A DNA stretch of 64,000 nucleotides from Nageia nagi (Eukaryota; Pinophyta). Of the stretch, positions 46,871 to 58,595 are shown piece after piece. The DNA lies in the NCBI GenBank assembly GCA_050084985.1, contig JBITNC010000001.1, positions 101,246,001 to 101,310,000 on the forward strand, written 5' to 3'. Within the stretch, counting starts at the first letter, position 1, and each line of letters begins with the position of its first letter. The position numbers and the translations under genes are program-made. Under the pieces are notes generated by a model. That model searched no databases and was not told the DNA's origin. It was given only the letters and a program-made list of their open reading frames with translations.

Positions 46871-47463
46871 TTCTTATAGAACGAGGGTGGATATAGACGT
46901 TGGCCGAAAACTACCATATCCCAACTTTTACCCCCTTTTTTAATTTAGCTTGATGGATGGGTAAACTGAAAAATCTTTTTAAGGATTATAAAGAAAAATG
47001 AAAGATTGAACCTAGTAAGATATAAATGTTCATCATTTTTAAAACCCCTTAATAAGAAAAGTGTGGTTCATGCTTGGAAATTTGCCAAGTTGGCAAACCT
47101 CATTATTAACCTTGCTAGGGAGATTAAGGTGGCAAACTCGTCGTTGATCAGCTATCTAGCGACTGGGTTTCGCAAACGGTTGACAATCTAAGGACTTGGA
47201 ATTTTGTCCCTATTTTATTGGTGATAATCTTGGGTTTTAGTTTTGCAATTGTCAAAACCTCTCAACCACCTTGATTAAGTGGATGATGATGATTTGTTCT
47301 CTCTCCCTTTGCACTCATCTTCATTAAATTTCTATTTATGGAAGCTAACCAAATCCACGTGAAAACGAAGATGCTTGGCAGTTGGCAAATCGATGTTCAC
47401 GGAGCTTATTGTAGATAGTTTTCACGAAAACAAAGGGATGAGTGGTTAGATTATGGGGGATTA
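46871..47463. other. Unannotated intronic DNA
   Basis: No coherent coding or repeat signal. The small frame 47006-47191 has no recognisable motif. Confidence 0.45.
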
Positions 47464-47830
47464 GGGTAAGGTCCCATGGAGGGGGATTTCCTAAAAAATA
47501 GAAGAGGATGTTGCTGAGATTTTTTAGGAAGATTTTTAAGTTAGTGGTTCCATGCTTGACAGCTTAAAAATTTAAGCTTCTAAATTTAAGCATGATTTTT
47601 CTTTCGAATTTTCCCTCCGGTTGACAAGTGGCATCAAAATCTTTTAAGTGGGTGGAGAAATTTCCAGCCCACCCCTTTTTCACCCGCTGAAATATGCAGC
47701 CATGAAAAATAGCCATTCCTATTTTGGATGAGAATATTCTAGTTAATCCTGTAGCATAAATTATTTTGCTCCATGGAACCTCCTGCTCCATGAAAATAGA
47801 TCCTGTAGCCCCCCGCATGGGACCTTACCC
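47464..47830. mobile_element. PIF/Harbinger-type MITE, 367 bp
   Basis: Terminal inverted repeats GGGTAAGGTCCCATG..CATGGGACCTTACCC are flanked by TTA (47461-47463 and 47831-47833), the 3-bp target used by this superfamily. The interior is non-coding. Confidence 0.82.
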
Positions 47831-47934
47831 TTAGTGTTAAGAGATCCCAAATGATTTGGAGAACTTTCGAAGAGTATAACGGAAGGGATATACCCAAAAC
47901 AGATACATTAATAAGGTGCTGCAAATTGTTTTGA

Positions 47935-48420
47935 TATGGCGCATGTTGCAGATGCGGTTCAGGGAATACAATATTCATGGGGTATGCACTACATGGGTGT
48001 TCTAAGAAGGCTTGTGAGCATTTTAAGCAGACGTAATCCTCAGGACATAAAGGAGACTCTGCAACTTTTGTCTACATTACCTTGCACGTGTCGTTGTGGG
48101 AGCTATAAAAGAAGATATGGAGATTTATAAAAGAGTAGTTGAAAATATTTTGCATCGAATTTTGTGGTTGTGAGTGCCCTGATAGGCATGTATGCAGAAT
48201 GTGAATGCATAGAGAAGGCATGCAAATTGTTTAATATAATGTATAACGCCGAATCAAATTCAAAGAACTACGATTATTGGAGAATTTACAATTCATGGCT
48301 ACAACAAGGATGCTATTAAACTCTTGATCTCATGGAGGACTTGGAATCCACTCTAACAGTATAACTTTGTACAAAACCTACTTTCATGCATTGGTTCAAT
48401 TGGTTAAGCAATCGTGCAAG
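47935..48420 (+). pseudogene. PPR-protein pseudogene fragment
   Basis: VVVSALIGMYAECECIEKAC followed by KLFN, near 48155-48230, fits the pentatricopeptide pattern (VxxALIDMYAKCGxIExAxxLFxxM) of land-plant organelle RNA-binding proteins. Preceding text (LSTLPCTC..YKRRYGDL..KYFASNF) fits the previous repeat. Stops and shifts break it within two to three repeats. It is probably a dead duplicate carried here by retroposition or transposition. Confidence 0.72.
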
Positions 48421-50329
48421 TCTAGGGGATGGAGGCCATAAGTACTTTATTGGCATGAGCAACTCTGATTGCATTATTTCTTGAGATAAATCGTTGTGTA
48501 TGCATTGTGGCCTTCTTGGCCTTGCGGGTTGTCTTTAAGAAGTTGTGAACTTTGATGTCAAGATGCCCATAAAATCTAACTTGCTACATATTCTAAATAT
48601 AGTACCTTTGTTGCGATGCGAAGACTGATGATAAGGAATTTTCTTTTATAATACGTTGAGTGTGGACTCAATGAAGTATGAGTACCCATCAAAGAATAGT
48701 TGCAAATGTTTCTACATCAAATGTGAAAATGATATGCACAAAATGGGTATAATGGAAGGTTGAGAATTCCTCTTAAGGAAGCGTAACATAGGAGACAAAG
48801 AATTTGGAAAGGTATGGTCCTATCTATAGTAAGGGACTACTTGATAGTAGTGATACCGTCATTGTCAATTAAGAATTTACCATACTATTGTATGATGTAA
48901 GATCTCTAGCACATTGGTAATAACAACATGGTATGTTTAGTCATGAAAATGTAAATAGTGCTTAAGGATTATTTAAAAGATGAATTCATGGTGTTATGTG
49001 AAAACCTAGGAAATGAGTTCTTTATCTTTTTTTGAAAGAAAATAGATGAGATACAATAGTATGCATTTGGACTGCATATTGATTTGTGAATGGATGAGTT
49101 CACACTTGTAAAGAACCAAATGGTTAGTTATGATGTACTAGGTTGATGTAGAAGTATCAAGAAACCTAGTAGATGTGTCGAAATGTTGAATGAAATAATA
49201 AAGATATTATTAGGTAGCATAGCTACCAAGCGTTTACCTGATTTGGGAACACCCAGGATTTTTCCCGACCATTGGCTCAAATCTTGTGTTATGGTTGAAT
49301 GCCTTGGGTTTAGTTTGATGTCTCTCACTTTTATGTAATATTTTAAGTTGTTCGCTTTATTTATTGTATGAATATGAAATATGTGGATTGTTTTGGTGTG
49401 TCTAATGATCTTGAGTTTAACAAGATATTCTGAATTATGTTATACCTTGAAATTGATCTTTATGATGTAAGAAAATTAAGATAATATTGTATCAATGTTG
49501 ATTAAGCAACTTTACGAATATGCTTCTTGATGTGTTAAGTAACGGAAGTTTGAATTAAGTTGAATAAGATTTTAGTTACGAAATAAAACTTTGAGGAGCT
49601 TATGTTGCTATAGATTTCAATAAGAAGTACTAATCTTAAGAATTAGAAAACTTATGATAGTGATTTATTTATTTGAGATGATGTAATGTGCACTATTAAA
49701 CAAGTACTTGAATATACATTCGTAACATGAAGGATCAATATGTGTATGTAATGAAGCTATATCAAATGATGATTGGAAGTTATCTAAATCTATCTTTAAA
49801 AAAAAATTGTGTGGATTTAAAGTGATTTTGAGTGAGCTCTAACAAAAATGACAAGCACCAAATCATCTATACACCAGCAAGGTAACTAGACAACATACTA
49901 ATGGAACTTTGAGACTCTAGACTAGTGATGGACAAAAACAAATCAATGATTTTTTCAACAGTGATTCATCTGTATCTGATGTTAGGAGAGATTAATTCTG
50001 GATATTCTCTCATCTTTGCATAGCATGTTTTACACTTTTTGTATTCATTTTCTATTTTCTCTTTGGTCGAGCACTTTTGACCCACCTACTTGTAGTTCTC
50101 ACTATCCTATTTTCCCAATCCCTTGGATCACTTTTGGTCCACCATGGACATTAATAATATTTCATTTCATTTCATAATACACCTTTAGGTAAGGACATAT
50201 ATCAGTAGCCCTATAATATGTACACTGACATTCATATTAAGATCATCTTCTATACATAAACATATACCTTATTGGTTACATGCATGCATATACATATATA
50301 TCCGGATCACTCTCCCTAGTTATAGCGAA
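48421..50329. other. Unannotated AT-rich intronic DNA
   Basis: No recognisable protein or repeat boundaries. Scattered frames under 70 codons have no motifs. Decayed retroelement sequence is likely but cannot be shown here. Confidence 0.45.
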
Positions 50330-50989
50330 ATGATTGATTTTCATCCAACCAAAAGTGTGGTTTCTCTTCAGAATTGTCAGCCACAAATTGTAAGTACAGT
50401 AAGTTACTTGGAATGTTTCTATGGTGCTTCAAGAACTAGAGTTGGCAAGAACAAGGCAAAGTTTGAGTTATTACTGATAATGCTGCTCCATAGCAGATCA
50501 GTCCAACTGGAAATAAGTGCCAAATGGTACAACTGTGAGATACTGGGATCCTCTATTGTTTTCGTGTATCTACTAAAGAAGTGGGAATGGATTAAGTTAA
50601 AAACTCTAAAACGGTATAATATAGGCAAAGATTGCCAACTTACAATTTTGCCTAGTTATATTCTAGCAAAGATGGACCACTTTGTCACATTAGAGACTGT
50701 CCTACTTTGTTGCAAAGACCACTCATACTCATCCTATTCCCACCAGTGTAGGGTTCTACAGCCTGCCAAAATGATCCATCGCAAAGGTCCTACTGGTCAA
50801 CACAAGTATCAAGGGCTTTTCCTCATTGTCCTAGGAAGGACAAAATTATGGTCCATTTCAAGAGGATTAAATGTAAAATTCTCCAACATGGAGGGTATTT
50901 TTGGAAAGATCTTGAGCCAGACTCATGTATTTACTTCAGTGATATGGATTGCAGGCAATTGCACCCTTTCTGAGATTACCTATATTTAA
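50330..50989 (+). CDS. Unidentified 219-codon open frame
   Basis: Uninterrupted from ATG to stop in AT-rich sequence where frames this long are uncommon. It contains several Cys and aromatic residues (LLCCKDHSYSSYSHQC) and no signal peptide, clear membrane span or known motif. There are no splice sites or promoter to support a gene. It could be chance, an antisense coincidence or a fragment of an unknown element. No function is proposed. Confidence 0.25.
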   Translation: MIDFHPTKSVVSLQNCQPQIVSTVSYLECFYGASRTRVGKNKAKFELLLIMLLHSRSVQLEISAKWYNCEILGSSIVFVYLLKKWEWIKLKTLKRYNIGKDCQLTILPSYILAKMDHFVTLETVLLCCKDHSYSSYSHQCRVLQPAKMIHRKGPTGQHKYQGLFLIVLGRTKLWSISRGLNVKFSNMEGIFGKILSQTHVFTSVIWIAGNCTLSEITYI

Positions 50990-53384
50990 TGAACGTTAGT
51001 GGCAACTTGTGATATTTTATTCAGTAATTTGACCTATAAATACAAGGCCCAAGCATTTAAATGTAACAAGTCCTAGTATGCTTCCTTTATGTTGTCGAAT
51101 TGATGCTGCAAATTAATTTTCTGAAATAGCATAAGGGATAGGTTTCTATTATTGATGCCTCTCCTGTCCTTGTTTCTAAGTAATAATTTATACAATTTTT
51201 AAGTTTAATTACCTGCAGAGTTGGGTACAATAATTTTAAAAGTGTATCTTTTCAGCATTATGGAGTTGGAGAAAGTATCAAAACTGTAACTCCGAAGTCC
51301 TTGACATATGGGTAATGCAATAGTGAATACTTGGCATCTTAGTAAAAATTTGATATCAAGGTTAAAGTATCTATACAGCATATGCTGGAGACAACTTGCT
51401 TTCTCAACAAACTCCTAGTCGTATATCTCATTGAGATTGAGGGTTGACAGACTTCAAGTCGTATTCATTGCAAAAAATGAGATGAGTTGCATTATCATAG
51501 GACTTGGATGTGCTTGGGTGGGTTCTAGGTTGATCATAAAATGTAGATGTGAGCCACGTGTATCACAGATTCCTGTAATCATGCAAATAAAATGGAAACA
51601 ACCATTTGTATTGTGTGGAAACAACTAAAAGAGGATTCTTTAAATTGAAATAAAATGCTTGGACAGATTTTATTGCAGCTCTACTAGAGCTTATTGTATC
51701 AAACTTTTAACAGCATCTATTAAGTTAATCTGAAGGCATTTGAAAATAAGAACTTGCCTTGTTTTGTTTCAAATGACCTGTAACTTTCTGTACGAGTAGT
51801 GTTCATAAAAAAAGTTTTTGAGTTTCATCTAGGGGTTGCAACCACCATTGGACTTGATAACATGATTGTAATTGCTATTTGGTTTTATTTTTTCCTGTGC
51901 ATTTTGTATTTCATGATTATAGGTATATATTTGAAACCAAAGAAGTAAAGGAAGCAACAACTAAAGGGAAGGCTGCCAAAGATGGAAAAATCAATCAATG
52001 GAATCTGTCATTGCATGATTACATGTTCTGTATAACTTATTTATGATTAAAAGCTTGACTTGAGCCACATGCATCACTTGGTCAACATATAACATGGATA
52101 TTATATTCTTATCAAGTCTCACATATCTTGTTTGGTATTCTTATAAAGATCATGCACCCGTTGTTAACGAAGCAATGTTTTGGGTCAGTCTACTCTATCA
52201 ATAATGAATGGATTGCTTAGATGTGGACCATCGTCAATTAGTACAGAAGCATAAAGAAAAGCATGTTAGTTCATCCCTAAAGGAAAATAAAAATGGATGA
52301 AAGTAGGCACCAATAATAGAACTAGAAGTGTATGGGGTGGAAACATGTAAGGCAAGGGCTCACAATCTCTATAGAAGTCCTTAGATTTAGCATTTTCTAT
52401 ACCAGGTTGATGATTTAATGGTTGTGTATTGAAAATATGTACAAACACAAGAAAAGTGAGATCCTATAATGACTATGTTGAATGTTAACAGTTGGTGTAA
52501 TACAAGCAATTCCAGATGTTGGCGCTTCTAATTTGTCAGCCTTCAGAATCAAGAATAACAGATATGGATCTGAAGCACCTATGCTGAAACTGCAGGTTTC
52601 TTCTAGTTCCAGACAACATCCTTGGCCTCATATAGATCTTTGCAAGCCTGAAATTCAGCTTCACTGTTCGACCATCTCAAAACTTCTCAAGATCCTCAAC
52701 TCCTTACAGATTCAGTCCTCTAATGTCAAAACAGATCTCAAGATGACTGTATAGGACACTATCGAGATTATTACTGGCTGAGAATGCTCTAGATAATACT
52801 TTTGAGGTATAAGAGAGGCATGTACTCCTAACATGAGATGCTCAAAATGTGAACACAGGTCAAATCAAACCCAGGATTCACGAGGCCAACTTGTATTCTA
52901 TATTTTTCTCGTTGTACTAAATATATGAATGATATAAATCAATGAAAAGCACAAAATTATTTTCCGAAGGTATCAATCATAATGAATCTAACTAAAACTT
53001 CATATATGTAAAGGCTTTATCAAAAATATTATTTTCATTCACAGTAGCCAAAAGTGAGTAAATAAATTTTGTGGAGGCATTCCACTACATTCAATTTTGT
53101 GTGTAAAATCTCAGGATGTCAAGGATGCTAAACTATAACATATACAACAAAATGGAGGTCTTTTGCAATTGAAATAAAGAAATAATAAAAATTAAAAAGA
53201 TCCCAACTTCAAGTGAGCAATCTTAATTATGTATACAGAGAATCTTTCTCGAAACTTTCTCCAAAACATTCACTGCAATAAATTTTCATCATTTTCACAA
53301 TACATACAACAGTTCAGAATGTTTAAAGCACAGTTTAATTTCTCATTTGGATTCTATATCAAAGAATTGAATTGAAAACCTTAC
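50990..53384. other. Unannotated 5' part of the giant intron (minus-strand sense)
   Basis: AT-rich, lacking recognisable elements. A 90-codon plus-strand frame at 52482-52754 has no motifs. Confidence 0.45.
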
Positions 53385-53535
53385 CCACTCCAAAAGCAAT
53401 TGCTCGTCAGCAGATGGATTTGAATTTGAATTACTCCTGCCACTGACTATCTCAAGAACAAGTATCCCAAAGCTATAAACATCTGCTTTCTTTGTCAGCT
53501 GGCCACGCATGGCATACTCAGGGGCCAAATAACCA
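53385..53535 (-). CDS. Receptor-like protein kinase exon (subdomains VIII-IX)
   Basis: The acceptor CACAG lies just upstream at 53540-53536 on the minus strand. The exon is 151 bp: one base finishing a codon, then 50 codons ending at donor GTAAGG. It reads [20 protein letters not shown], then [15 protein letters not shown], ending EQLLLEW. APEYA is the subdomain VIII APE motif, and [12 protein letters not shown] is subdomain IX with its invariant Asp. It is Ser/Thr kinase of the receptor-like family and reads without lesions. The preceding exon (catalytic loop, DFG) was not found up to 64000, so the upstream intron exceeds 10 kb or the gene is broken there. It joins in phase 0 with 7559-7759. 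Confidence 0.88.
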
Positions 53536-53971
53536 CTGTGCAGTACAAAGTGACAAACACGAAATTTAGTTTTAACTGAACAAACTAGATTATTTTTTCA
53601 AGTTCCAAAAACTATGAAACCCAATCAAATTGCAAAAGACCAATTTTATGGTTATCCTCAGAAGAAAGTCTGGCACAATTTCCTATGAAAAGTTATGCGT
53701 TGTTAGCAACAAGCATTTTCTCACACTTTGCTATATCAATGTAACTTGGTTTTGACAGACCAAGTTTTGCGAGCCAATGATTGAGAATCTTACAGATTTG
53801 TCATTTTAAATTCTTTTCCTTTCTAGAATCCTTTGAGTCAATCAGAAGTTACCCTCTTTGGGGTAGGTTTAATACCCACATTCTACCCAATTAACGGGAT
53901 CAAGTCATTGATTTAGGAAGGTCCAATACAAAAATATAATAAAGATATCAACCTAGAGATGAGGATTAACA
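53536..53971. other. Intronic DNA upstream of the kinase exon
   Basis: No kinase motifs on the minus strand and no repeat structure. Confidence 0.5.
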
Positions 53972-54419
53972 GGGAAACTTACAAAAATACCCTTATAAGT
54001 TCATGAAATTATCAAAATATCTTTCAGTCTTTGGAAATTACAGAAATACCCCTATAAGTTCATGAAATTACAGTACCCTTCAATCTTTAGAAATTACACA
54101 AATACCCCCGAATGTTTTCAAAATTATAGGAATACCCTTACTTTTTTTTTCTTGCCTTTAGGGTGTTATAACATTTTAAGTTATTTTAAAAAATTTAAGT
54201 TATTATAAAAAATTTAGTTGTTATAAAATTTTAATATTTTAAATTATTATAAAATTTTAAGTTATCATAAAATTTTAATATTTTAACTTTATTATAAAAA
54301 ATTTAGTTATCATAAAATTTTTAAGTTATTATAAAATTTTAAGTTAGTTTGAAAAAAAAAAGTAGAATGCTCCAATCCACTTGAACTGTGGGTTGGAGTG
54401 AAGAATTGATAACAAGGAG

Positions 54420-54935
54420 CAACACCCTCGTAAGAAAGCCAATTGGAGGTTCTTGCCTATAGGATGGTTGGCCATCAATTTTGATGGCTCCTCCAAAGGC
54501 AATCCAGGCTCGGTTGGGGCTGCAAGAGTGGTGAGAGACCATTTAGGAAGGATTAAGATGATAGTGGCTGAACCATTGGGCCACCAGATGAGTCATTTTG
54601 CAAAGGCAAGGGCGGCGTTCATTAGTCTCTCTATGATTAGTAGGTGCAATTGTACCAATTTGGTTATTAAGGGAGATTCACTAAATGTTATCAACCTGTT
54701 GAAAGGCCACTCTCCGCCTAGGTGGGATATTAGCAATATGGAGTCTAGACGTACCATCAATGATATGAAGCATATCACCATTCTCCATAATTACTGAGAG
54801 GCAAATCACATGGCTGTGCGTATAGCTGACGAAACGGTGAACATGGAGGAGTGGAAAGTTTGGGAGATTGATTACCCGGACCGATTTGAGTTGTTAGCCA
54901 AGGAGGATCGAGATGAACCGAACAAATGGGGCTAA
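54420..54935 (+). pseudogene. LINE RNase H domain (RVT_3 type)
   Basis: Reads PIGWLAINFDGSSKGNPGSV with the first catalytic Asp, then KGDSLNVINLL with a later catalytic Asp, and EANHMAVRIADE at the end (family NxxADxLA). The usual Glu helix reads FAKARAAFISL, so the second catalytic acid is not evident. One stop lies near 54795. The domain degrades the RNA strand in RNA-DNA hybrids in active elements. Confidence 0.82.
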
Positions 54936-55599
54936 CAAGAGTTATTCCTTCGTGTTTAGGAGTTGATCATCGAGTTTTAAATTCAAAAGGAGGGAGGCTG
55001 TGTTGTGCAAGGAGTCTTGGATCAAGTGGATGAGTTGGCTTGAGTTGGAAGGCGAGTGTCAGTTGGAGGTGAAGTGGAAGAGATGGGCCCATCTCAAGAG
55101 ACGCTCTCTATTTGTTAATTAACATTTTAGGCCAGTAAAAACCGTGTAGATTGGGAGGAGGGTGTGTTAGTATTTACCAATTGGTAGATTTCAGTTGATT
55201 TGCGAGCTCTCTCGTGATTTTGAAGGTGCTGGATTATTCGCACGTTAGTCGGGAGGGGGAGATTCCATCGTCAGATTGTGAGATGGACGAAGCAAGTGAT
55301 CATCTTTTCCAAGGCAAGGTGGGATTTCATTTTCTCTAACAACACCGACCTCATGCTCCAGTGGAACGCAACCAAGGGAATGTGTTGGAGGGTTGTGACG
55401 CGGCGGGGAACATGCGATGATTATCCAGCCGGGGGTGGTGTCATCTCACACGGGGTGGCTCTTCTGTTACTTCAGAAGTCACCTCTACGGATTACAAGCT
55501 AGGTGGCCAAGGACTTTCGAGGAGTTGCAAGCACGAGGAGGTAGGATGCGGGGTTATTTTTACAAAAGTAAGCTTGTGTGTAGGCTGACAAACTGGATT

Positions 55600-56730
55600 C
55601 TCGCTTAGAGCCAAGGAAGCTGAATGTCTCTCCAACCATTAAAACCATTCTAGAGTTGGGTGGATTGCTAAATTTCTTGGAGAAATTTTATGGCCACAAT
55701 GAAGACATCACTAGACAGTTCTTGGAGAGCTATGAAGGGGGGGTTGTCAAAGTTTTCGACATTGATTTCCAAGTGAACCAAAAGCTTCTAGCTGAGGTTA
55801 CGGGGCTATCGGTGTTGGGTGAAACATTGAAGTGCGATAATCATAGCCTCAAGATGGAGCTTGCTAAATTCTGCAAAGGTGGGCCGAAGTTGCAACGAGA
55901 GAAGCATGGAGGGGTTGCATGAATTTCTCTCCCTGAGCCATGGCCAAAAGTTACCTTGGTCATCATGCAGTTCATTACCTTGGATACCACGGATCTCTGG
56001 GTTAGGAGCTTCCATTTTGGCTTCCTGAATCATTTGAAAGGCACAAAAATGAACATCTCGACCTTTCTTTACACTGAACTAGACAAAGCAATCGAGGACT
56101 TCCAAAAGAGCAATGGGAACGATATGTATGATTAGGGGATGATTCTTATGGTGTTTAAGTTTAATGCGAGGAAAATGGGGATTTCAGAGAGCTTCAAATG
56201 GATCGGGAATGAGGCACCAATGGCTCCAACAATTGTGGATGAAAAGCAGCTTTCGTCTTCAGAGAAGAATCGTAGGATCAAATTCGAAGATGAGGATTGG
56301 TAGCCAGCGCATGTTGAAGGGAGTGGGAAGCGGTCTCTTCTGCGTAAAGACAAGAAGGGTGTTATTTATGTGGAAGAGACGAATTCAAAGGCCACTCCTT
56401 AGGAGGTTGAGGACATTGAGCGGGCTATGGAGAAATTTGTGGCGGTTGTAGGTCTTCTAAATGAACAAGAAGGCTTGGTCAGGGATCTGAAGGAGTTAGG
56501 GCAAGAAGGTAAGCAAGTTCTGGAGGGGGAGGATTCGTTGAAGGAGTCGGAGCATGAGGAGGGGCTCCTGGCTAAAGGTAAGCAAGGCCCACCCGAGGCG
56601 AAGGAAGGCTCTTAGTCCACCGACAATAGCAACATTCTCAGTTTGGTTTGTTCTAGTATGCACATTCTAGAAGCCCTTGGCAAGACCCTGCAGAACTTGG
56701 AGGCCAAGGAACGCAAGAAAGGTTGATGGT
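55600..56730 (+). pseudogene. Gag-like ORF downstream of LINE RNase H (broken)
   Basis: From about 55600 the frame runs PTIKTILELGGLLNFLEKFY, then VKVFDIDFQVNQKLLAEVTG, a stop at 55919, then PWPKVTLVIMQFITLDTTDL, MNISTFLYTELDKAIEDFQK, and an acidic, coiled-coil-like end (56427-56615). Two in-frame stops and one late stop are present. The block order (N-terminal FD-I-F..VAEVTG, a middle F-T-helical block, acidic end) parallels the L0-L3 ORF without clear sequence identity. The family is not recognised. Confidence 0.5.
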
Positions 56731-57256
56731 TTCTAGATGCATGTCGTCGTGTTGGTTTCTTTTGTTGGTGGTAACAATAGTGCTAGTATCTATCTAGTGT
56801 GTGTTCGTAAGGTGTAATAGGTGTTCTAGATAATGTGTTGGAGGTTTTTGACTATTGTCTAATGACCTGGCTAATGGGTGTTCTATAGACATTTTTGTTC
56901 ATTTTGGATGGTCCCTAGTACAACTTCGTTCGTAAGCTTAAATGCTTACTTTAGGGGACTTTGTAATGGGTTAGGATTCCCTTAAAAATCCATCCTCCAA
57001 TACAAGTGAAAAAAAAAGTAGAGGTATTTATGTAATTTCCAAATATTGCAAGGTATTTTCGTAATTTCGTAAACTTATGTGGGTATTTCTGTAATTTCCA
57101 AATATTGAGGGGTATTTTGGTAATTTCATAAACATATAGAGGCATTTTGGTAAGTTTTCTTTAAATTTAATTTCTAAATAATTTATAGCATGAAGAAGAC
57201 AATGAATGTTGCAAAAACTATTACCAACTCTTACGATCTACAAAGTGAAATGGGTC

Positions 57257-58109
57257 TGTGATATTCCTTTTATTTTTATTTCTTTATTTCTAGCAAACCC
57301 TCAATATAAAATGCAGAAATAAATTGCAGCGATAAAATAACTCAGAAATTGCTCATAAAATAACACTAGTATGAGGAGAAATCAGCCAATATCATATATA
57401 TTAAATATTTCCAAACCAATACAAAGCTGGAATGGACAAATGAAATCCTCACGAAACTAAAAATGTAACTACAAACTTTCCAAACTGAGTGAATCCCTCC
57501 ACAAAAGAAATGCCACGAACCACTCACAGATGCCTCTTTTTGTATTTTCGATATTTTAGGGCAATAACACCTTCAATGATATTGCCAAGTCCCCAACCAT
57601 GCACCTCCAATGCACTATGGGAATGAGCAAGACCTGCAATCTCAACTCACGGAAACTCTAGGGTTTCAATATTCAATTCTCATATCACATAACATACCCA
57701 AAATGGAGTGTTGCATCTCCTTATATAGACTCCAACCCTAATCTTGCATTGACCCCTCTAAGCTAATCTAAGCCATTGATTGGCCTTATTACAAATAAAA
57801 GTACTTAAAATAATATTAGAATAACATAAAAGTTTATTATAATTCAACATTGCACTTTTAAGTAAAAATCCACTAAGTTAAGTGGATTTTCGTGTGTAGA
57901 CGCGATATGGAAGACTGGTCCGACTGGCGAACTTCAAGTAGCCATAACTCCTTCATTTATTGTCCAAAAGGGGTCATGTGACCACTTAAAACAAATGCCA
58001 CGAGATGCCTATCCAATTCTGAAGGTGCAACGACCATATCTGACTTGTAGGAGAAAAGATTTGTGGAAAATCCCAAATGCAAGATATTCTTAAAAATAGG
58101 GTCATTACA
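57257..58109 (-). repeat. 3' LTR of element M
   Basis: 853 bp, TGTAATGACCC..AATATCACA on the minus strand. TATA box CTATATAAGG lies at about 57727-57718. A hairpin AAAATCCACT-6-AGTGGATTTT is at 57865-57890. Compared with LTR P it retains about 111 bp that P lacks. Confidence 0.9.
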
Positions 58110-58595
58110 AGTCCGCCCTTCTCAAATTGCTTGTCCTCAAGCAATCCCAACACCAACTCTACCCTGACTCAACTGAAACAAATTTAAATCATCTCTGATA
58201 CCAGGATCCCAAACAATTCTACCAAAGAGAACTTTACCAAAACTTTCCCAAATCTCTCTCAAGCCTCCATATGCCTCAAAATTGAGTAAAGTTAAGTCTG
58301 ATTTAACGCAGGCTAGCCAAAACTGAGTATGAAACAGGTCTGATTTCTTCAATACAGCAATGAATGAAGACTGTTGAAACCTCCCAAAATTATCTAAAAT
58401 CATTCCTTCATTGTTTCCAATAGTTGTACTGCTTACATGTCCTTTCATACTGCTGTTTCAAAACTGAACTGAGTGTGCATATCAAAATCTGAAACTTATT
58501 ATTCATATTATGTTTATGCCCAAAACAAATATAACCCAAGCTTCCAAAGGCTGAAATTGCATCTCTCAAACTAGCCAAAACTGAAATAGTAACTT

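Larger units (their letters stand above)
7760..53384 (-). other. 45.6-kb intron of the receptor-like kinase gene
   Basis: The donor at 53384 reads TGG|GTAAGG and the acceptor at 7760 reads TTGCAG|ACA on the minus strand. Both flanking exons stop at codon boundaries, and the joined protein (..EQLLLEW + TWNLRQGKK..) follows the order of related kinases. The intron holds every repeat described between these points. Intron identity is inferred from the matching splice sites, phase, strand and protein continuity. Two unrelated kinase fragments are the alternative. Confidence 0.75.
54366..57008 (+). mobile_element. 5'-truncated LINE with RNase H and a downstream gag-like ORF
   Basis: Flanked by near-identical GAAAAAAAAAGTAGA (ending 54365 and about 57023). 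The 3' end is an A-rich tail after CAATACAAGTG, as in target-primed insertion. It carries an RNase H domain followed by a second coding region, an unusual order. Its own RT and endonuclease are missing. Confidence 0.7.
53972..57160. mobile_element. Mutator-type MITE split by a LINE
   Basis: Its arms (GGGAAACTTACAAAAATACC.. at 53972, ..GGCATTTTGGTAAGTTTT to about 57160) match the MITE at 7938-8368, with the same ATTTCATGAACTT / AAATTACAGAAATACCC repeats. The 9-bp duplication is not recognisable here, so the copy is older or rearranged. Removing the LINE insert leaves about 530 bp. Confidence 0.7.

Noticed and set aside
53590-53790. A possible upstream kinase exon (WLAKLGLSK text on the minus strand)
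   Set aside because: Only a few residues resemble DFGLAKL, with no invariant DFG and no splice sites in phase.
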